From Fusicatenibacter sp. (GTDB taxonomy: Bacteria > Bacillota > Clostridia > Lachnospirales > Lachnospiraceae): DNA of 43,006 nt. Location of the stretch: the NCBI GenBank assembly GCA_022766945.1, contig JALEOU010000001.1, positions 1 through 43,006 of the forward strand, given 5' to 3'. A program made the translations under genes and the position numbers. This document shows positions 7,990-17,331 of the stretch, piece by piece. Below the pieces are notes generated by a model. It did no database searches. It was not told where the DNA came from and worked only from the letters and a program-made list of their open reading frames with translations. Each line of letters starts with the position of its first letter. The stretch's first letter is position 1.

Positions 7990-9459
7990 ATGGAGAAAAT
8001 TATGGAAAATCATCAGATGTTCAGGCTTGCGATGGTGCAGCATGCACCCGGGACAAATAAGAAGGAGGAAAATACCGATCTGGCAATTTCCTTTTTGCGT
8101 AAAGCGAAGGAGGAGGGAGCAGATCTTGTACTGTTTCCGGAATGCTGGATTACTTCCTACGAGTTTCCGGCAATCTGTGAGGAATTGCTTCCGGTGGAGG
8201 AACTGGAACAGGTGGAGGAATTCCGCAGCTGGAAGGAGCAGGCGATTACAGAGGAGGATCCTTTCCTGCAGCGCATCTGTCAGGCGGCAAAGGAGTATGA
8301 GATCGGCGTGTGCATCACCTCTTTTACAAAAGGAGAGAACGCTCCCCGCAATACGGCTTTTGTGATAGACCGCGATGGAAGGATTCTGATGTCCTATTCC
8401 AAAGTACATACCTGTGATTTTAGCGTGGAGCGATATCTGGAGAGCGGGGAAGCCTTCCATGTCTGCACGTTTGACGGAATTCGCATCGGTGTCATGATCT
8501 GCTACGATCGGGAATACCCGGAGAGCGCGCGGGAGCTGATGCTGCAGGGAGCGGAACTGATTCTTGTGCCGAACTGCTGTGATGACATGAAGATGCGTCT
8601 GAGGGAACTGTCTGTGCGGGCCATGGAGAACCTGTGTGTGGTCGCTATGGCAAACCCGCCGGGAGAAAACAGTGGCTGTTCCTGCGCGTTTCACCCGATG
8701 GTCTGGGATTATGAGGACAATCTGATTGTGGCAGCGGCCCCTCTGTACGATGGACTGGTCTATGCGGAATTTGATATGGATGAGATTCGCGCGTACAATG
8801 GCAGAGAAGATATCGGAAAATATCGGAAACCGGCTGCATATCGTCACCGCGTTCAGGAGAAAAAAGTCCATATCCGATTCGTGACGGAAGAAGATGCCGG
8901 TGCCCTGCTTGCGATATATGCACCTTATGTGGAGCAGACGGCGATTACTTTTGAATATGAAGTTCCTTCAAAAGAGGAATTTACAGAGAGAATCCGTCGG
9001 GTGCAGAAGAGATATCCTTATCTGGCAGCAGAGTCTGAGGGAGAAATTCTGGGGTATGCCTATGTCAGTCCCTTCAGGAGCAGGGCTGCCTATGACTGGG
9101 CTGTGGAAACCTCCATCTATGTGAGAATGGATCAGAAGAGAAGAGGAATTGGAAAGCTTCTCTGCCAGGCTATGGAGCGTATCCTGAAACTTCAGAATAT
9201 TTTGAACCTGGAGGCAAGCATCGGTTATCCTGTCTGCGAAGATGAATATCTCACGCTGGACAGCGTCCGTTTTCATGAGCGGCTGGGGTACCGTATGGTG
9301 GGACGGTTCTCCGGGTGCGGTTATAAATATAACCGATGGTATGATATGGTCTGGATGGAAAAACGGATCGGAGAGCATACGGCTCATCCGCTTCCGGTGA
9401 AATCTGTCCTGGAGATCCGGGAGGATGCGGAGCGTATTTTAGAAGAGATCAATGACTGA
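7990..9459 (+). CDS. Nitrilase-family amidohydrolase fused to a GNAT acetyltransferase
   Basis: A 489-residue two-domain protein. Residues 10 to about 275 form a carbon-nitrogen hydrolase (nitrilase superfamily) that would cleave an amide. The catalytic triad is visible as Glu51 in LFPECW, Lys138 in YSKVHTCDF and Cys171 in MICYDREYPES. Residues about 293-455 form a second domain like phosphinothricin-type acetyltransferases: IRFVTEEDAGALLAIYAPYV, ITFEYEVPSKEEF, and the acetyl-CoA loop KRRGIGKLLCQAM. A charged tail of about 35 residues ends the protein. Start chosen at 7990 because AGGAGG lies 7-8 nt before; the second Met at codon 5 is possible. It is in one run with the TetR gene and the glycerate kinase. 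Deamidation and N-acetylation of one substrate is a reasonable guess, but the substrate is unknown. Confidence 0.9.
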   Translation: MEKIMENHQMFRLAMVQHAPGTNKKEENTDLAISFLRKAKEEGADLVLFPECWITSYEFPAICEELLPVEELEQVEEFRSWKEQAITEEDPFLQRICQAAKEYEIGVCITSFTKGENAPRNTAFVIDRDGRILMSYSKVHTCDFSVERYLESGEAFHVCTFDGIRIGVMICYDREYPESARELMLQGAELILVPNCCDDMKMRLRELSVRAMENLCVVAMANPPGENSGCSCAFHPMVWDYEDNLIVAAAPLYDGLVYAEFDMDEIRAYNGREDIGKYRKPAAYRHRVQEKKVHIRFVTEEDAGALLAIYAPYVEQTAITFEYEVPSKEEFTERIRRVQKRYPYLAAESEGEILGYAYVSPFRSRAAYDWAVETSIYVRMDQKRRGIGKLLCQAMERILKLQNILNLEASIGYPVCEDEYLTLDSVRFHERLGYRMVGRFSGCGYKYNRWYDMVWMEKRIGEHTAHPLPVKSVLEIREDAERILEEIND

Positions 9460-9485
9460 TTGCAGGGAAGGAGAAAAGACAGGGT

Positions 9486-10622
9486 ATGAAAGTGGTAATT
9501 GCTATGGATTCCCTGAAGGGAAGTCTTTCCTCCCACGAAGCAGGTATGGCCGTCCGGGAGGGGATTTTGCGCGCCAGGCCATCGGCGCAGGTGGAGGTAC
9601 GGCCTCTGGCAGATGGGGGAGAAGGAACAGTGGAGGCGCTGACTGTGGGAATGAAAGGGACGGCGCGGTGTATCACGGTCACAGGACCGCTTTTGCACCC
9701 AACAGAGTGCAGGTATGGGATCGTGGATCAGACACACACGGCGGTGATGGAGATGTCCCAGGCAGCAGGGATCACTCTGGTCCCGGAGGACAAGAAAAAT
9801 CCTCTTTTCGCCACGACCTATGGAGTGGGAGAAATCATTCGGGATGCGATCTTTCAGGGATGCAGAAGATTTGTTGTGGGAATCGGAGGAAGCGCGACAA
9901 ATGACGGAGGCATCGGGATGCTCTCGGCACTTGGATTTGAGTTCCTGGATGAGGAAGGAAAATGTGTTCCGTTTGGGGCCGCAGGATTGGAGAAGCTTGC
10001 TTCCATTTCAACAGAACATGTGATTCCGGAGCTTTCGGAATGTGAATTTTGCATTGCCTGTGATGTGACCAATCCGTTGTGCGGACCAAACGGGTGCAGT
10101 GCCGTATACGGTCCGCAAAAGGACGCTTCCCAGGAGATGATCAGCCGGATGGATCAGTGGATGGAGCATTATGCGCATCTGGCTGTGCAAATGAATCGGA
10201 GAGCGGATCCGGAGAATCCGGGCGCGGGTGCAGCCGGCGGCCTGGGCTTTGCCTTTCTGACTTTTACCAATGCGGTGCTGGAATCCGGGATTCAAATTGT
10301 TTTGAGGGAGACGAAGCTGGAGCAGTACGTGAAGGAAGCAGATTATGTTATTACCGGTGAGGGACGGCTGGACGGACAAACCGCCATGGGTAAAGCTCCG
10401 GTGGGAGTAGCCCGTCTGGCAAAAAAATATGGAAAAAAGGTCATTGCTTTTGCCGGAAGTGTCACATCGGATGCAAAGAAATGCAATGCGGAAGGAATTG
10501 ATGCCTTTTTTCCGATTGTCCGGGGAGTCTGTACACTGGAGGAGGCCATGGAGAGCGGCAATGCCAGGGCAAATCTGGCGGATACGGCAGAACAGGTTTT
10601 CCGTCTGCTTCCGGATTGTTGA
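9486..10622 (+). CDS. glxK: Glycerate kinase, type 1
   Basis: A 378-residue glycerate kinase of the GarK/GlxK family (PF02595), which phosphorylates D-glycerate with ATP to 2- or 3-phosphoglycerate and feeds lower glycolysis. The N-terminus VVIAMDSLKGSLSSHEAG, the RPLADGGEGTVEAL motif, GIGGSATNDGGIGMLSALG, and the C-terminal ITGEGRLDGQTAMGKAPVGV are all diagnostic. Length and domain order are normal. The ribosome site is the GGAAGGAGA stretch about 15 nt upstream, a little far. It lies 26 bp after the nitrilase fusion and likely shares the TetR-controlled transcript. No terminator is visible after it; the region up to the next gene looks like a promoter. Confidence 0.93.
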   Translation: MKVVIAMDSLKGSLSSHEAGMAVREGILRARPSAQVEVRPLADGGEGTVEALTVGMKGTARCITVTGPLLHPTECRYGIVDQTHTAVMEMSQAAGITLVPEDKKNPLFATTYGVGEIIRDAIFQGCRRFVVGIGGSATNDGGIGMLSALGFEFLDEEGKCVPFGAAGLEKLASISTEHVIPELSECEFCIACDVTNPLCGPNGCSAVYGPQKDASQEMISRMDQWMEHYAHLAVQMNRRADPENPGAGAAGGLGFAFLTFTNAVLESGIQIVLRETKLEQYVKEADYVITGEGRLDGQTAMGKAPVGVARLAKKYGKKVIAFAGSVTSDAKKCNAEGIDAFFPIVRGVCTLEEAMESGNARANLADTAEQVFRLLPDC

Positions 10623-10826
10623 GTGCATTCGGACAGAAAAAGAATGTTCACAAAACAGGGTGAAAATAGTAACAAAAATAAACTTTAAAGTGAACAAAAA
10701 CTCTTGACTTTTTTGAGAAAATGGATAAATATATAATTAATGGACTCATCTCGTATGCAGATTGGGTCCGCGTGAGAAAAGGATTCAACAGGGTGTGTAA
10801 AATAAAATGAATGGAGGATGAAAGCT
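10623..10826 (+). promoter_or_regulatory. Upstream region of the GH130 gene
   Basis: AT-rich 204 bp with TGTTCA at 10645-10650 and TGAACA at 10691-10696, an inverted pair of the motif seen at other promoters of this locus. TGAAAATAGTAACA at 10661-10674 resembles a CcpA cre site except for its central two bases. TTGACT (10704-10709) and TATAAT (10732-10737) are both present but 22 bp apart, which is too far for a standard promoter, so the exact -10 is unclear. Confidence 0.45.
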
Positions 10827-11816
10827 ATGAGTAAAATCATTGGAAATGACCTGCCGAATATGCCCTGGCAGGACAAACCGGAAGGAGAGTTTATGCCGGT
10901 GTGGCGTTACAGCAACAACCCCATCATCGGACGCTATGAGCAGAAACGCTCCAACAGTATCTTCAACAGCGCAGTCGTACCTTTTGAGGACGGATATGCA
11001 GGCGTATTCCGCTGCGACAGCAGATCCATCAGCATGGATATCTTTGTTGGAAGAAGTAAAGACGGTATTCACTGGACCATCGAGGACGAACCGGTGAAAT
11101 TTGAGGGCGCGGATCCGGAGATTCTGAACAGGGAATACCGCTATGACCCGCGTGTGTGCAAGATTGACGACCGTTATTATGTGACCTGGTGCAACGGTTA
11201 TCACGGACCGACAATCGGCATGGCTTATACTTACGATTTTAAAACTTTTGTACAGCTGGAAAACGCATTTCTGCCGTTTAACCGCAATGGTGTGCTGTTC
11301 CCGAGAAAGATCAACGGAAATTATATGATGATGAGCCGTCCAAGTGATAATGGACATACACCGTTTGGAGATGTGTTTGTGAGCCAGAGCAAGGATATGG
11401 AATACTGGGGCAAACATCGCTATATGATGGGTGCAGTGAAAGGGGATGCTTCCGCATGGCAGAGTACAAAGATCGGAGCAGGCCCTGTGCCCATTGAGAC
11501 GGATGAGGGATGGCTTCTGATTTATCATGGTGTTATCACCACCTGCAACGGCTATGTATACCGCATGGGTTGCGCGCTGCTTGACATTGATGAACCATGG
11601 AAAGTGAAATATCGCACAAAAGACTACATTATGGCTCCGCTGGTTGAGTACGAGTGCATGGGAGATGTTCCGAACGTTGTATTCCCATGTGCATGTCTGA
11701 CAGATGCGGCTACCGGAAGAATTGCCATTTATTATGGCTGCGCGGATACGGTTACCGGTTTGGCATTTACTACAGTGGATGAACTGCTGACTTATCTGAA
11801 AGCAAACAGCCTGTAG
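10827..11816 (+). CDS. GH130 beta-1,4-mannoside phosphorylase
   Basis: A 329-residue GH130 family enzyme, which cleaves beta-1,4-mannosides with phosphate to give mannose 1-phosphate. The five-bladed propeller shows as [40 protein letters not shown] and the late [21 protein letters not shown]. The proposed proton donor is the Asp of YDPR at about 107. Length and motif positions resemble the subfamily GH130_2 enzyme UhgbMP, which acts on Man-beta-1,4-GlcNAc; a mannooligosaccharide phosphorylase is the alternative. The neighbouring alpha-mannosidase, fucosidases and GH18 support the N-glycan reading. I chose ATG 10827 because GGAGG (10813-10817) lies 9 nt before it; ATG 10818 abuts the ribosome site. 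Cytoplasmic, no signal peptide. Confidence 0.92.
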   Translation: MSKIIGNDLPNMPWQDKPEGEFMPVWRYSNNPIIGRYEQKRSNSIFNSAVVPFEDGYAGVFRCDSRSISMDIFVGRSKDGIHWTIEDEPVKFEGADPEILNREYRYDPRVCKIDDRYYVTWCNGYHGPTIGMAYTYDFKTFVQLENAFLPFNRNGVLFPRKINGNYMMMSRPSDNGHTPFGDVFVSQSKDMEYWGKHRYMMGAVKGDASAWQSTKIGAGPVPIETDEGWLLIYHGVITTCNGYVYRMGCALLDIDEPWKVKYRTKDYIMAPLVEYECMGDVPNVVFPCACLTDAATGRIAIYYGCADTVTGLAFTTVDELLTYLKANSL

Positions 11817-11858
11817 AATCAAAACTATCTATCAGGAGAATGGGAGAGCCTCTGGGAG

Positions 11859-11877
11859 TCCCGGAAACGGGATTTTT
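11859..11877 (+). terminator. Intrinsic terminator-like hairpin between GH130 and GH38
   Basis: TCCCG (11859-11863), a GAAA loop and CGGGA (11868-11872), then five T. The short 5-bp stem suggests partial termination, letting some transcription continue into the alpha-mannosidase gene 27 bp later. Confidence 0.5.
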
Positions 11878-11903
11878 GGGGGCTTTTCTAACGGGGAGGA
11901 TTT

Positions 11904-14900
11904 ATGAGATTTGTAAAAGAGCGGGTGAAAATCATCTGCGAACAGCTGGAAAAACTGGGAATTGTACGAACAGAACCATTGATGAACATACAGGTCAAAG
12001 AAGGATGTTTTGTCACACCTTCGGAAGCGGATCATGCACCGGGAGAATGGAGAAGTTTTGATACACTTCGGGATCGCTGGTATGGCCCGGATCGCCACTA
12101 CTGGTTCCGGACAGAGCTTCGTGTACCGGAAAGTTTTGACAAAAAGGCACTCTGGCTTCGGATTCACACCGGACTGGATGAGTGGAATGACGGATTGAAT
12201 CCGCAGTTTCTGCTGTTTGCAAATGGAGAGGTCATTCAGGGCCTGGATATCAATCATCGGGAGGTGCTTCTTCGGCAGGAAGCAAAGGCTGGTGATATCA
12301 TTCGGCTGGATCTGCAGTCCTATACGGGAACTCTGCACAATGAATTTGCTCTGCTGGCGAATCTGGAAGAACAGGATGAAAAGATCAAAACCATGTTCTA
12401 CGATCTGTCGGTACCGCTGGATGGATTAAAACGAATGCCGGAGGATAGCCAGACACGTCTTCAGATCGAAACTGTATTGACTGAGACAATCAATCTGCTG
12501 GATTTCCGTAAGCCGTACAGCAGAGAATTTTACGAGTCGCTGGAAAAGGCAGAGGAATATCTTCATCGAGAACTTTATGAAAAACTGGGTGGTTACGATG
12601 ACATCATGGCCACCTGCATCGGACATACGCATATTGATGTGGCGTGGCTTTGGACGATCGATCAGGTACGCCAGAAAGCCAGCCGCAGTTTTGCTACTGT
12701 CCTGAAACTTATGGACGAGTATCCGGACTATCATTTCATGTCCAGCCAGCCCAAGCTGTACAGTCTGGTGAAAGAAAGACATCCGGAGATGTACGAAAAG
12801 ATCCGCCAGCGCGTGAAAGAGGGACGCTGGGAGCCGGAAGGCGGCATGTGGGTGGAAGCCGACTGTAACCTGACTTCGGGAGAGTCTCTGGTGCGCCAGT
12901 TCCTGTTCGGCAAGCGGTTTTTCCGGGAAGAGTTTGGAGTGGATAACAGGATTCTCTGGCTGCCGGACGTGTTCGGGTACAGTGCGGCGATGCCTCAGAT
13001 CATGAAAAAGTGTGGCATTTCCTATTTTATGACCACAAAGCTGGCGTGGAACGAATTCAATAAGATTCCGAATGACACGATGGAGTGGGAAGGCATCGAT
13101 GGAAGCCGGATCCTGACGCATATGATCACGACGCTTGGTGTTGATCAGCCGGAATCCAGTTTCTTTACGACATACAACGGGATGCTGCAGCCGGATTCGA
13201 TCATGGGAGGCTGGAACCGCTATCAGAACAAAGAGATCAACAATGATATTCTCGTATGCTATGGATATGGCGACGGCGGCGGCGGTCCGACCAGAGCAAT
13301 GCTGGAAAATTCCAAACGTATGGAGAAGGGAATCAAAGGGGTTCCGAAAGTACGTCAGGCTTTTTCGGGAACCTACTTTGATGAGCTGTGGGAGAAAATT
13401 AAAGATAACAAGCGTCTGCCGGAATGGGTGGGAGAGCTGTACTTTGAGTTCCACCGTGGAACCTATACCTCGATGGCAAGAAACAAACGATCCAACCGAA
13501 AAAGTGAATTTGCCATGATGGAACTCGAATTTCTGTCGGTGCTGGCGGAACAGTGTGGTATGGAGTACCCGCGGCAGGAAATTGACCGTCTCTGGGAGAT
13601 GATCCTGACCAATCAGTTCCATGATATCCTGCCCGGTTCTTCGATCCGCGAGGTGTATGAGGTTACGAAAAAAGAATATGAAGAAATCGAAGCGTGCACA
13701 GGAAACCTGATGGCAGAACGCCTGAAGCGTCTTGGCAGCAGCGATGAGGATGCCATTACCGTATGGAATACCCTGGGCCACGAGCGCAATGATATCGTGG
13801 TGCTGCCGGATACTGACGCAAAGGGACTGACGGATGGTACCCATGTCTATCCGGTGCAGAAGACGGCGGATGGAGCGATTGCATACCTGTTCGGAACGCC
13901 CTCCAAAGGATATCAGGTGCTTCGTCCCTGCGAGGCTCCCAGCGCAGCGCCGGTGTTTGCCATAACCGATCGTGCAGACGGCGGCTATCTGGTGGACACA
14001 CCTTTTTATCAGGCAGAGATCAACGGCTGCGGTCAGTTTACCATGCTTTATGATAAAGAAAATGAACGCCAGGTGCTAAAAGAACATCAGGTGGGCAATG
14101 AATTCCGTATCTATGAGGACAAACCTCTGCAGTACAGCAACTGGAACATTGATATTTTCCATCTGGAAAAATCAAAGCCGGTGGATCAGGTGCGCAGCAT
14201 GGAATGGATCGAGTACGGACCGGTACGTGCCACGCTTCTTGTGGAGCTTGGTATGATGGATACCGTGATCCGTCAGAAGATTCATTTCTATGCCAATGAC
14301 CGCCGAATTGATTTTGAGACTTATGTAGACTGGAAATTTGCGGAACAGCTGCTGAAAGTACATTTCCCTGTGGATATCCATACGGATGAGGCAACGTATG
14401 ATATCCAGTTTGGAAACGTGACCAGAAAGATTCATACGAATACCAGCTGGGATGAGGCGAAGTTTGAAGTGTGCGGCCATAAATGGGCAGATCTGTCAGA
14501 GGGTGAATATGGAGTCAGTCTGATGAATGACTGTAAATACGGCTATTCCATGAGACATCAGGTTATGACACTGACACTGATCAAGTCGGGTACGCATCCG
14601 AACAAGACAGCGGATCAGGAGGAGCATTTCTTCACGTATTCGCTGTATCCCCACAACGGAACCTGGCGTCAGAGCCATACGGTGCAGGAAGCGATGAACC
14701 TGAATGTGCCGCAAAAAGCAGTAAAAGGAGCTGCTCCTTCAAACAGTTACTCTTTCATGAAAACAGACAGGCCGAATGTCGTCCTGGAGACGATCAAAAA
14801 GGCAGAGGATGGAGATGGTATCATTGTAAGAATGTACGAGGTACAGAATTCCAGAAGCCGTGTGAATCTGAAAGTTTCCGGCCGTATTCTGGATGCAGAG

Positions 14901-15014
14901 GAGACGGATCTTCTGGAAAACCCGACTGAGAGTCATCTGGAAGTTGGTGAGCAGGAAATCGGATTTACCATAAAACCGTATGAGATTCGGACAATTCGAA
15001 TTCGTTTTGCATAA
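11904..15014 (+). CDS. GH38 alpha-mannosidase
   Basis: A 1036-residue glycoside hydrolase family 38 alpha-mannosidase, a zinc enzyme that removes alpha-linked mannose by a retaining mechanism. An N-terminal beta-sandwich (about residues 40-155) precedes the catalytic barrel. Zinc ligands are seen in IGHTHIDVAWLW (His243, Asp245), the nucleophile and ligand Asp355 in LWLPDVFGYSAAMPQ, and the late His of TNQFHDILPGSSI. EGGMWVEADCN, conserved in the family, is at about 311-322. C-terminal beta-sandwich domains fill the rest. No signal peptide, so it acts in the cytoplasm on imported oligosaccharide. It follows GH130, so mannose freed here and mannose 1-phosphate made there would feed one pathway. 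The ribosome site GGGGAGG is 8 nt upstream. Confidence 0.96.
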   Translation: MRFVKERVKIICEQLEKLGIVRTEPLMNIQVKEGCFVTPSEADHAPGEWRSFDTLRDRWYGPDRHYWFRTELRVPESFDKKALWLRIHTGLDEWNDGLNPQFLLFANGEVIQGLDINHREVLLRQEAKAGDIIRLDLQSYTGTLHNEFALLANLEEQDEKIKTMFYDLSVPLDGLKRMPEDSQTRLQIETVLTETINLLDFRKPYSREFYESLEKAEEYLHRELYEKLGGYDDIMATCIGHTHIDVAWLWTIDQVRQKASRSFATVLKLMDEYPDYHFMSSQPKLYSLVKERHPEMYEKIRQRVKEGRWEPEGGMWVEADCNLTSGESLVRQFLFGKRFFREEFGVDNRILWLPDVFGYSAAMPQIMKKCGISYFMTTKLAWNEFNKIPNDTMEWEGIDGSRILTHMITTLGVDQPESSFFTTYNGMLQPDSIMGGWNRYQNKEINNDILVCYGYGDGGGGPTRAMLENSKRMEKGIKGVPKVRQAFSGTYFDELWEKIKDNKRLPEWVGELYFEFHRGTYTSMARNKRSNRKSEFAMMELEFLSVLAEQCGMEYPRQEIDRLWEMILTNQFHDILPGSSIREVYEVTKKEYEEIEACTGNLMAERLKRLGSSDEDAITVWNTLGHERNDIVVLPDTDAKGLTDGTHVYPVQKTADGAIAYLFGTPSKGYQVLRPCEAPSAAPVFAITDRADGGYLVDTPFYQAEINGCGQFTMLYDKENERQVLKEHQVGNEFRIYEDKPLQYSNWNIDIFHLEKSKPVDQVRSMEWIEYGPVRATLLVELGMMDTVIRQKIHFYANDRRIDFETYVDWKFAEQLLKVHFPVDIHTDEATYDIQFGNVTRKIHTNTSWDEAKFEVCGHKWADLSEGEYGVSLMNDCKYGYSMRHQVMTLTLIKSGTHPNKTADQEEHFFTYSLYPHNGTWRQSHTVQEAMNLNVPQKAVKGAAPSNSYSFMKTDRPNVVLETIKKAEDGDGIIVRMYEVQNSRSRVNLKVSGRILDAEETDLLENPTESHLEVGEQEIGFTIKPYEIRTIRIRFA

Positions 15015-15025
15015 GGAAAGAAGAA

Positions 15026-15056
15026 CTCCCCGGGAAGAACCCCGGGGAGCTTTTTT
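15026..15056 (+). terminator. Strong intrinsic terminator after GH38
   Basis: CTCCCCGGG (15026-15034) pairs with CCCGGGGAG (15041-15049) around a 6-nt loop, followed by six T. It ends the GH130-GH38 transcript 12 bp before the convergent lacI-type gene. Confidence 0.93.
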
Positions 15057-15067
15057 CTTTCAAACCA

Positions 15068-16105
15068 TCAGTCCTCCGGATCGGTATCACCGGTGGAGGA
15101 GCGGAACAATACTTTTGTTGTCTGATAAATGACTTCATAAGGCATTTTAGGATGATCAATACGGTAGAGAATCTGCATGGCGAGGCGCAGGCCAAGTTCA
15201 CGGTTAAATACCTGTACTGTCGTCAGGTGAGAAGACAGGGGATTCTCAATATTGTTGTCGAAACCAGACACGGCGACATCCTGGGGCACATGAATTCCGC
15301 GTTCTAAAAGAAGCTGCAGCAGAATACAGCCCACGTGGTCATTGGCACAGACAAAGGCTTCAGGCATCTGCGGCAGGGAGGAAAGAAAACAGTCAATTTC
15401 CTCGCGGTAAGTATCGATTCCGATGGAATCAGTCAGAAGCAGAGAACGATCCGGCGTGATATGATACGCATTCAGCGCACGCAAAAAGCCTTCGTATCGT
15501 TCATAGTTTGACTTCGCATAATTGATATCGCCGATAAATCCCAGAACCTTGCGTCCCTGTTCGATCAGGTGACTGGTAATTTTAAAAACACTGGTACGGT
15601 TTTCCATCAGAATCAGATCGCCATTCAGCTCGGATGGAGGGATCATCGTAGCAGTGTCCAGAAATACTTTGGGAATCGGAACTTCCGAAAGAAGCCGGAG
15701 TGTATGCGTGTTGTAAACATTCATAACAATCATGCCCTGGATAGTTCCACTGGTAAGCGTCGGAGGAAGCGTATAGGTTTCGTCTGCGGAAGTAGGCAGA
15801 TAGGTGTACACAAGATTTACATTGTGATGAGAGAACTCCTTGGCTATTTCGTGAATAATATTCATCCAGAACAGAGAAGTCTCCGGACGGCAGACGGTGA
15901 CAGCGATGTTAATTGGCAGATCCTCCGCCTGACCAGCCGGAAACTGAAAATTTTCAGGAAACGTATAGCCGAGCTCCTGTGCTTTTGCAATAATCTTGGT
16001 GCGCAGTGCATCGGATACTCCGTCATGTCCGCTGAACACTTTCCAGACGGTCGTTCTGGAAATGTCCAGGGAATTTGCGATTTCTTGCAGGGTTACTTTC
16101 TTCAT
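15068..16105 (-). CDS. LacI family transcriptional regulator
   Basis: A 345-residue LacI/GalR repressor. The N-terminal helix-turn-helix is MKKVTLQEIANSLDISRTTV followed by WKVFSGHDGVSDALRTKI, then the hinge helix and a sugar-binding Peripla_BP_3 domain (INIAVTVCRPETSLFWMNII, GKVLGFIGDINYAKSNYERY, PEAFVCANDHVGCILLQLLL). The recognition helix reads SRTTVWKVFSG. I place the start at 16105 because this gives the standard N-terminus; an in-frame Met 24 codons earlier lies between the promoter -10 and this start and would add residues not seen in relatives. It is embedded in the glycan locus and probably controls it, with the inducer a sugar from the imported glycan. Its own promoter is at 16149-16177. 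Confidence 0.93.
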   Translation of the reverse strand: MKKVTLQEIANSLDISRTTVWKVFSGHDGVSDALRTKIIAKAQELGYTFPENFQFPAGQAEDLPINIAVTVCRPETSLFWMNIIHEIAKEFSHHNVNLVYTYLPTSADETYTLPPTLTSGTIQGMIVMNVYNTHTLRLLSEVPIPKVFLDTATMIPPSELNGDLILMENRTSVFKITSHLIEQGRKVLGFIGDINYAKSNYERYEGFLRALNAYHITPDRSLLLTDSIGIDTYREEIDCFLSSLPQMPEAFVCANDHVGCILLQLLLERGIHVPQDVAVSGFDNNIENPLSSHLTTVQVFNRELGLRLAMQILYRIDHPKMPYEVIYQTTKVLFRSSTGDTDPED

Positions 16106-16148
16106 ATTTACTATACCAGTCCTCAAAGAAGATGAAATACATGGTATA

Positions 16149-16177
16149 ATTATAACATCAGAAAACGGGTATTTCAA
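16149..16177 (-). promoter_or_regulatory. Promoter of the LacI-type gene
   Basis: On the minus strand TTGAAA (16177-16172) and a perfect TATAAT (16154-16149) are 17 bp apart. The TGAACA direct repeat at 16185-16199 lies just upstream of the -35. Confidence 0.75.
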
Positions 16178-16184
16178 TAATAAA

Positions 16185-16199
16185 TGAACAAAATGAACA
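16185..16199 (+). promoter_or_regulatory. TGAACA direct repeat upstream of lacI-type promoter
   Basis: Two TGAACA copies at 16185-16190 and 16194-16199, 9 bp apart start to start. The same pairing is found at 17440-17455 in the next divergent promoter region. It may be an operator or activator site of this locus. Confidence 0.4.
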
Positions 16200-16224
16200 A
16201 AAAACGCAGCGGCACTTTTGCGTG

Positions 16225-17289
16225 TTATCTGCGCGGCACTTTTTCTGCCTTGCTGGTGGAATAGACAACCAGCTCGTAGCCTTCCTCGGAGGAGGGACAG
16301 GAGAGCTCAAAGGAATGTGTGGTTGTTTCAATCCGATAAGGAAGGTCGCGGACGGAGGCATTTTTTTCATTTGGAGCATACTGGCCAAGGAGATCGGTCA
16401 GTTCCTTCAGATCGCTGGTATAATGGCCTTTGGTGTCGTACAGGATCTTCTCTGCATAGTAAAGCTTGCGCAGCTCCCATTTGCGGTATTCGTCTTCCGG
16501 GATCGTATAGGATACATCCGGGCGGCCATCGCAGGAAAAGAAGACGAAAGCCCAGAGCTCCGGATAATGAATGTTGATCACGCCGGTGGGAGCCCAGACC
16601 CAGTTGTCCTCGGGGAGTACTTTGCCGGTTTCATCGGTACGCTTCTGATAAGCTCTGTCCGAAATGTCTACCTTCCACTGAACACGGGAGAAATTCATGC
16701 GGTAATATTCTCCGTCTTTTGGAGTACGTCGCTCTTTGAGACATTCGGTCAGGGCAGCGAAGGGGATTTTTACCTCAACACTCCATTTTTTGTTTTCGCT
16801 TTCGGGAGAGTTGATGGCTCCATCGACGGAAACGGCAGTTTCGAGACCGTGTATGTCATATCCGTGCAGACCGCTTCCGCCGTCCCGGTAAGGAACGGGA
16901 AGAAACAGATCCCATACGGTGTTCAGAACGTTCATTTCAAATTCATAATACTGCCAGGTATCAGAATCCGGATCGATGAAGATCTCAAAATCGTTGTCCT
17001 GGAAAATGACATCATCGCGTCGGTTTACATGCCCCCAGATTTCGTCTCCGTCCAGTATGGCGCCGACATAAAGATTTTCGTCATCCCAGAGCATTTTTGC
17101 CCTGGTGACAAAACGGGGAAGCGGCATGTGGCTGCCCTCGATGTCCAGGAATTCATCAGTGAAAGGCGCATTTTCCCAGAATGGTTTGTCAAGATTTCCA
17201 TCCGGTACAAACGGAAGGCGGGCCCGATGACACACATAGACGGGCGGACAAAAGCCGACAGCGGGAATGGGAATGTTGATGTGATTCAT
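16225..17289 (-). CDS. CBM9-like carbohydrate-binding protein
   Basis: A 354-residue protein whose middle matches the carbohydrate-binding family 9-like (DOMON-related) fold: VTRAKMLWDDENLYVGAILD, VIFQDNDFEIFIDPDSDTWQ, YEFEMNVLNTVWDLFL and the long KWSVEVKIPFAALTE segment. Such domains bind sugars, often at chain ends. No signal peptide or membrane segment is seen, and no catalytic domain is attached. I chose ATG 17289 because GAGG lies 9-10 nt before; an upstream extension of the frame to 17478 would be translated from the promoter region and is not credible. It diverges from the GH3 gene. Its role in the cytoplasm is unknown; sequestering or presenting an imported glycan is possible. Confidence 0.78.
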   Translation of the reverse strand: MNHINIPIPAVGFCPPVYVCHRARLPFVPDGNLDKPFWENAPFTDEFLDIEGSHMPLPRFVTRAKMLWDDENLYVGAILDGDEIWGHVNRRDDVIFQDNDFEIFIDPDSDTWQYYEFEMNVLNTVWDLFLPVPYRDGGSGLHGYDIHGLETAVSVDGAINSPESENKKWSVEVKIPFAALTECLKERRTPKDGEYYRMNFSRVQWKVDISDRAYQKRTDETGKVLPEDNWVWAPTGVINIHYPELWAFVFFSCDGRPDVSYTIPEDEYRKWELRKLYYAEKILYDTKGHYTSDLKELTDLLGQYAPNEKNASVRDLPYRIETTTHSFELSCPSSEEGYELVVYSTSKAEKVPRR

Positions 17290-17331
17290 AATAGTTAACC
17301 TCTTTCCTGCGCAGCAATAGAGATGTTTTTG

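Noticed and set aside
10704-10737. TTGACT and TATAAT as a standard promoter for GH130
   Set aside because: The 22-bp gap is too long for sigma-A; listed only as part of a regulatory region.
10785-11822. Long minus-strand frame opposite GH130
   Set aside because: A shadow of the GH130 gene, without start signals or family features.
12426-13844. Long minus-strand frame of 472 codons opposite the alpha-mannosidase
   Set aside because: No ribosome site or recognisable family; its codons mirror the strongly supported GH38 gene.
16106-16177. Earlier in-frame start for the LacI-type regulator
   Set aside because: It overlaps the promoter region (the -10 is at 16149-16154) and would add a non-family N-terminus.
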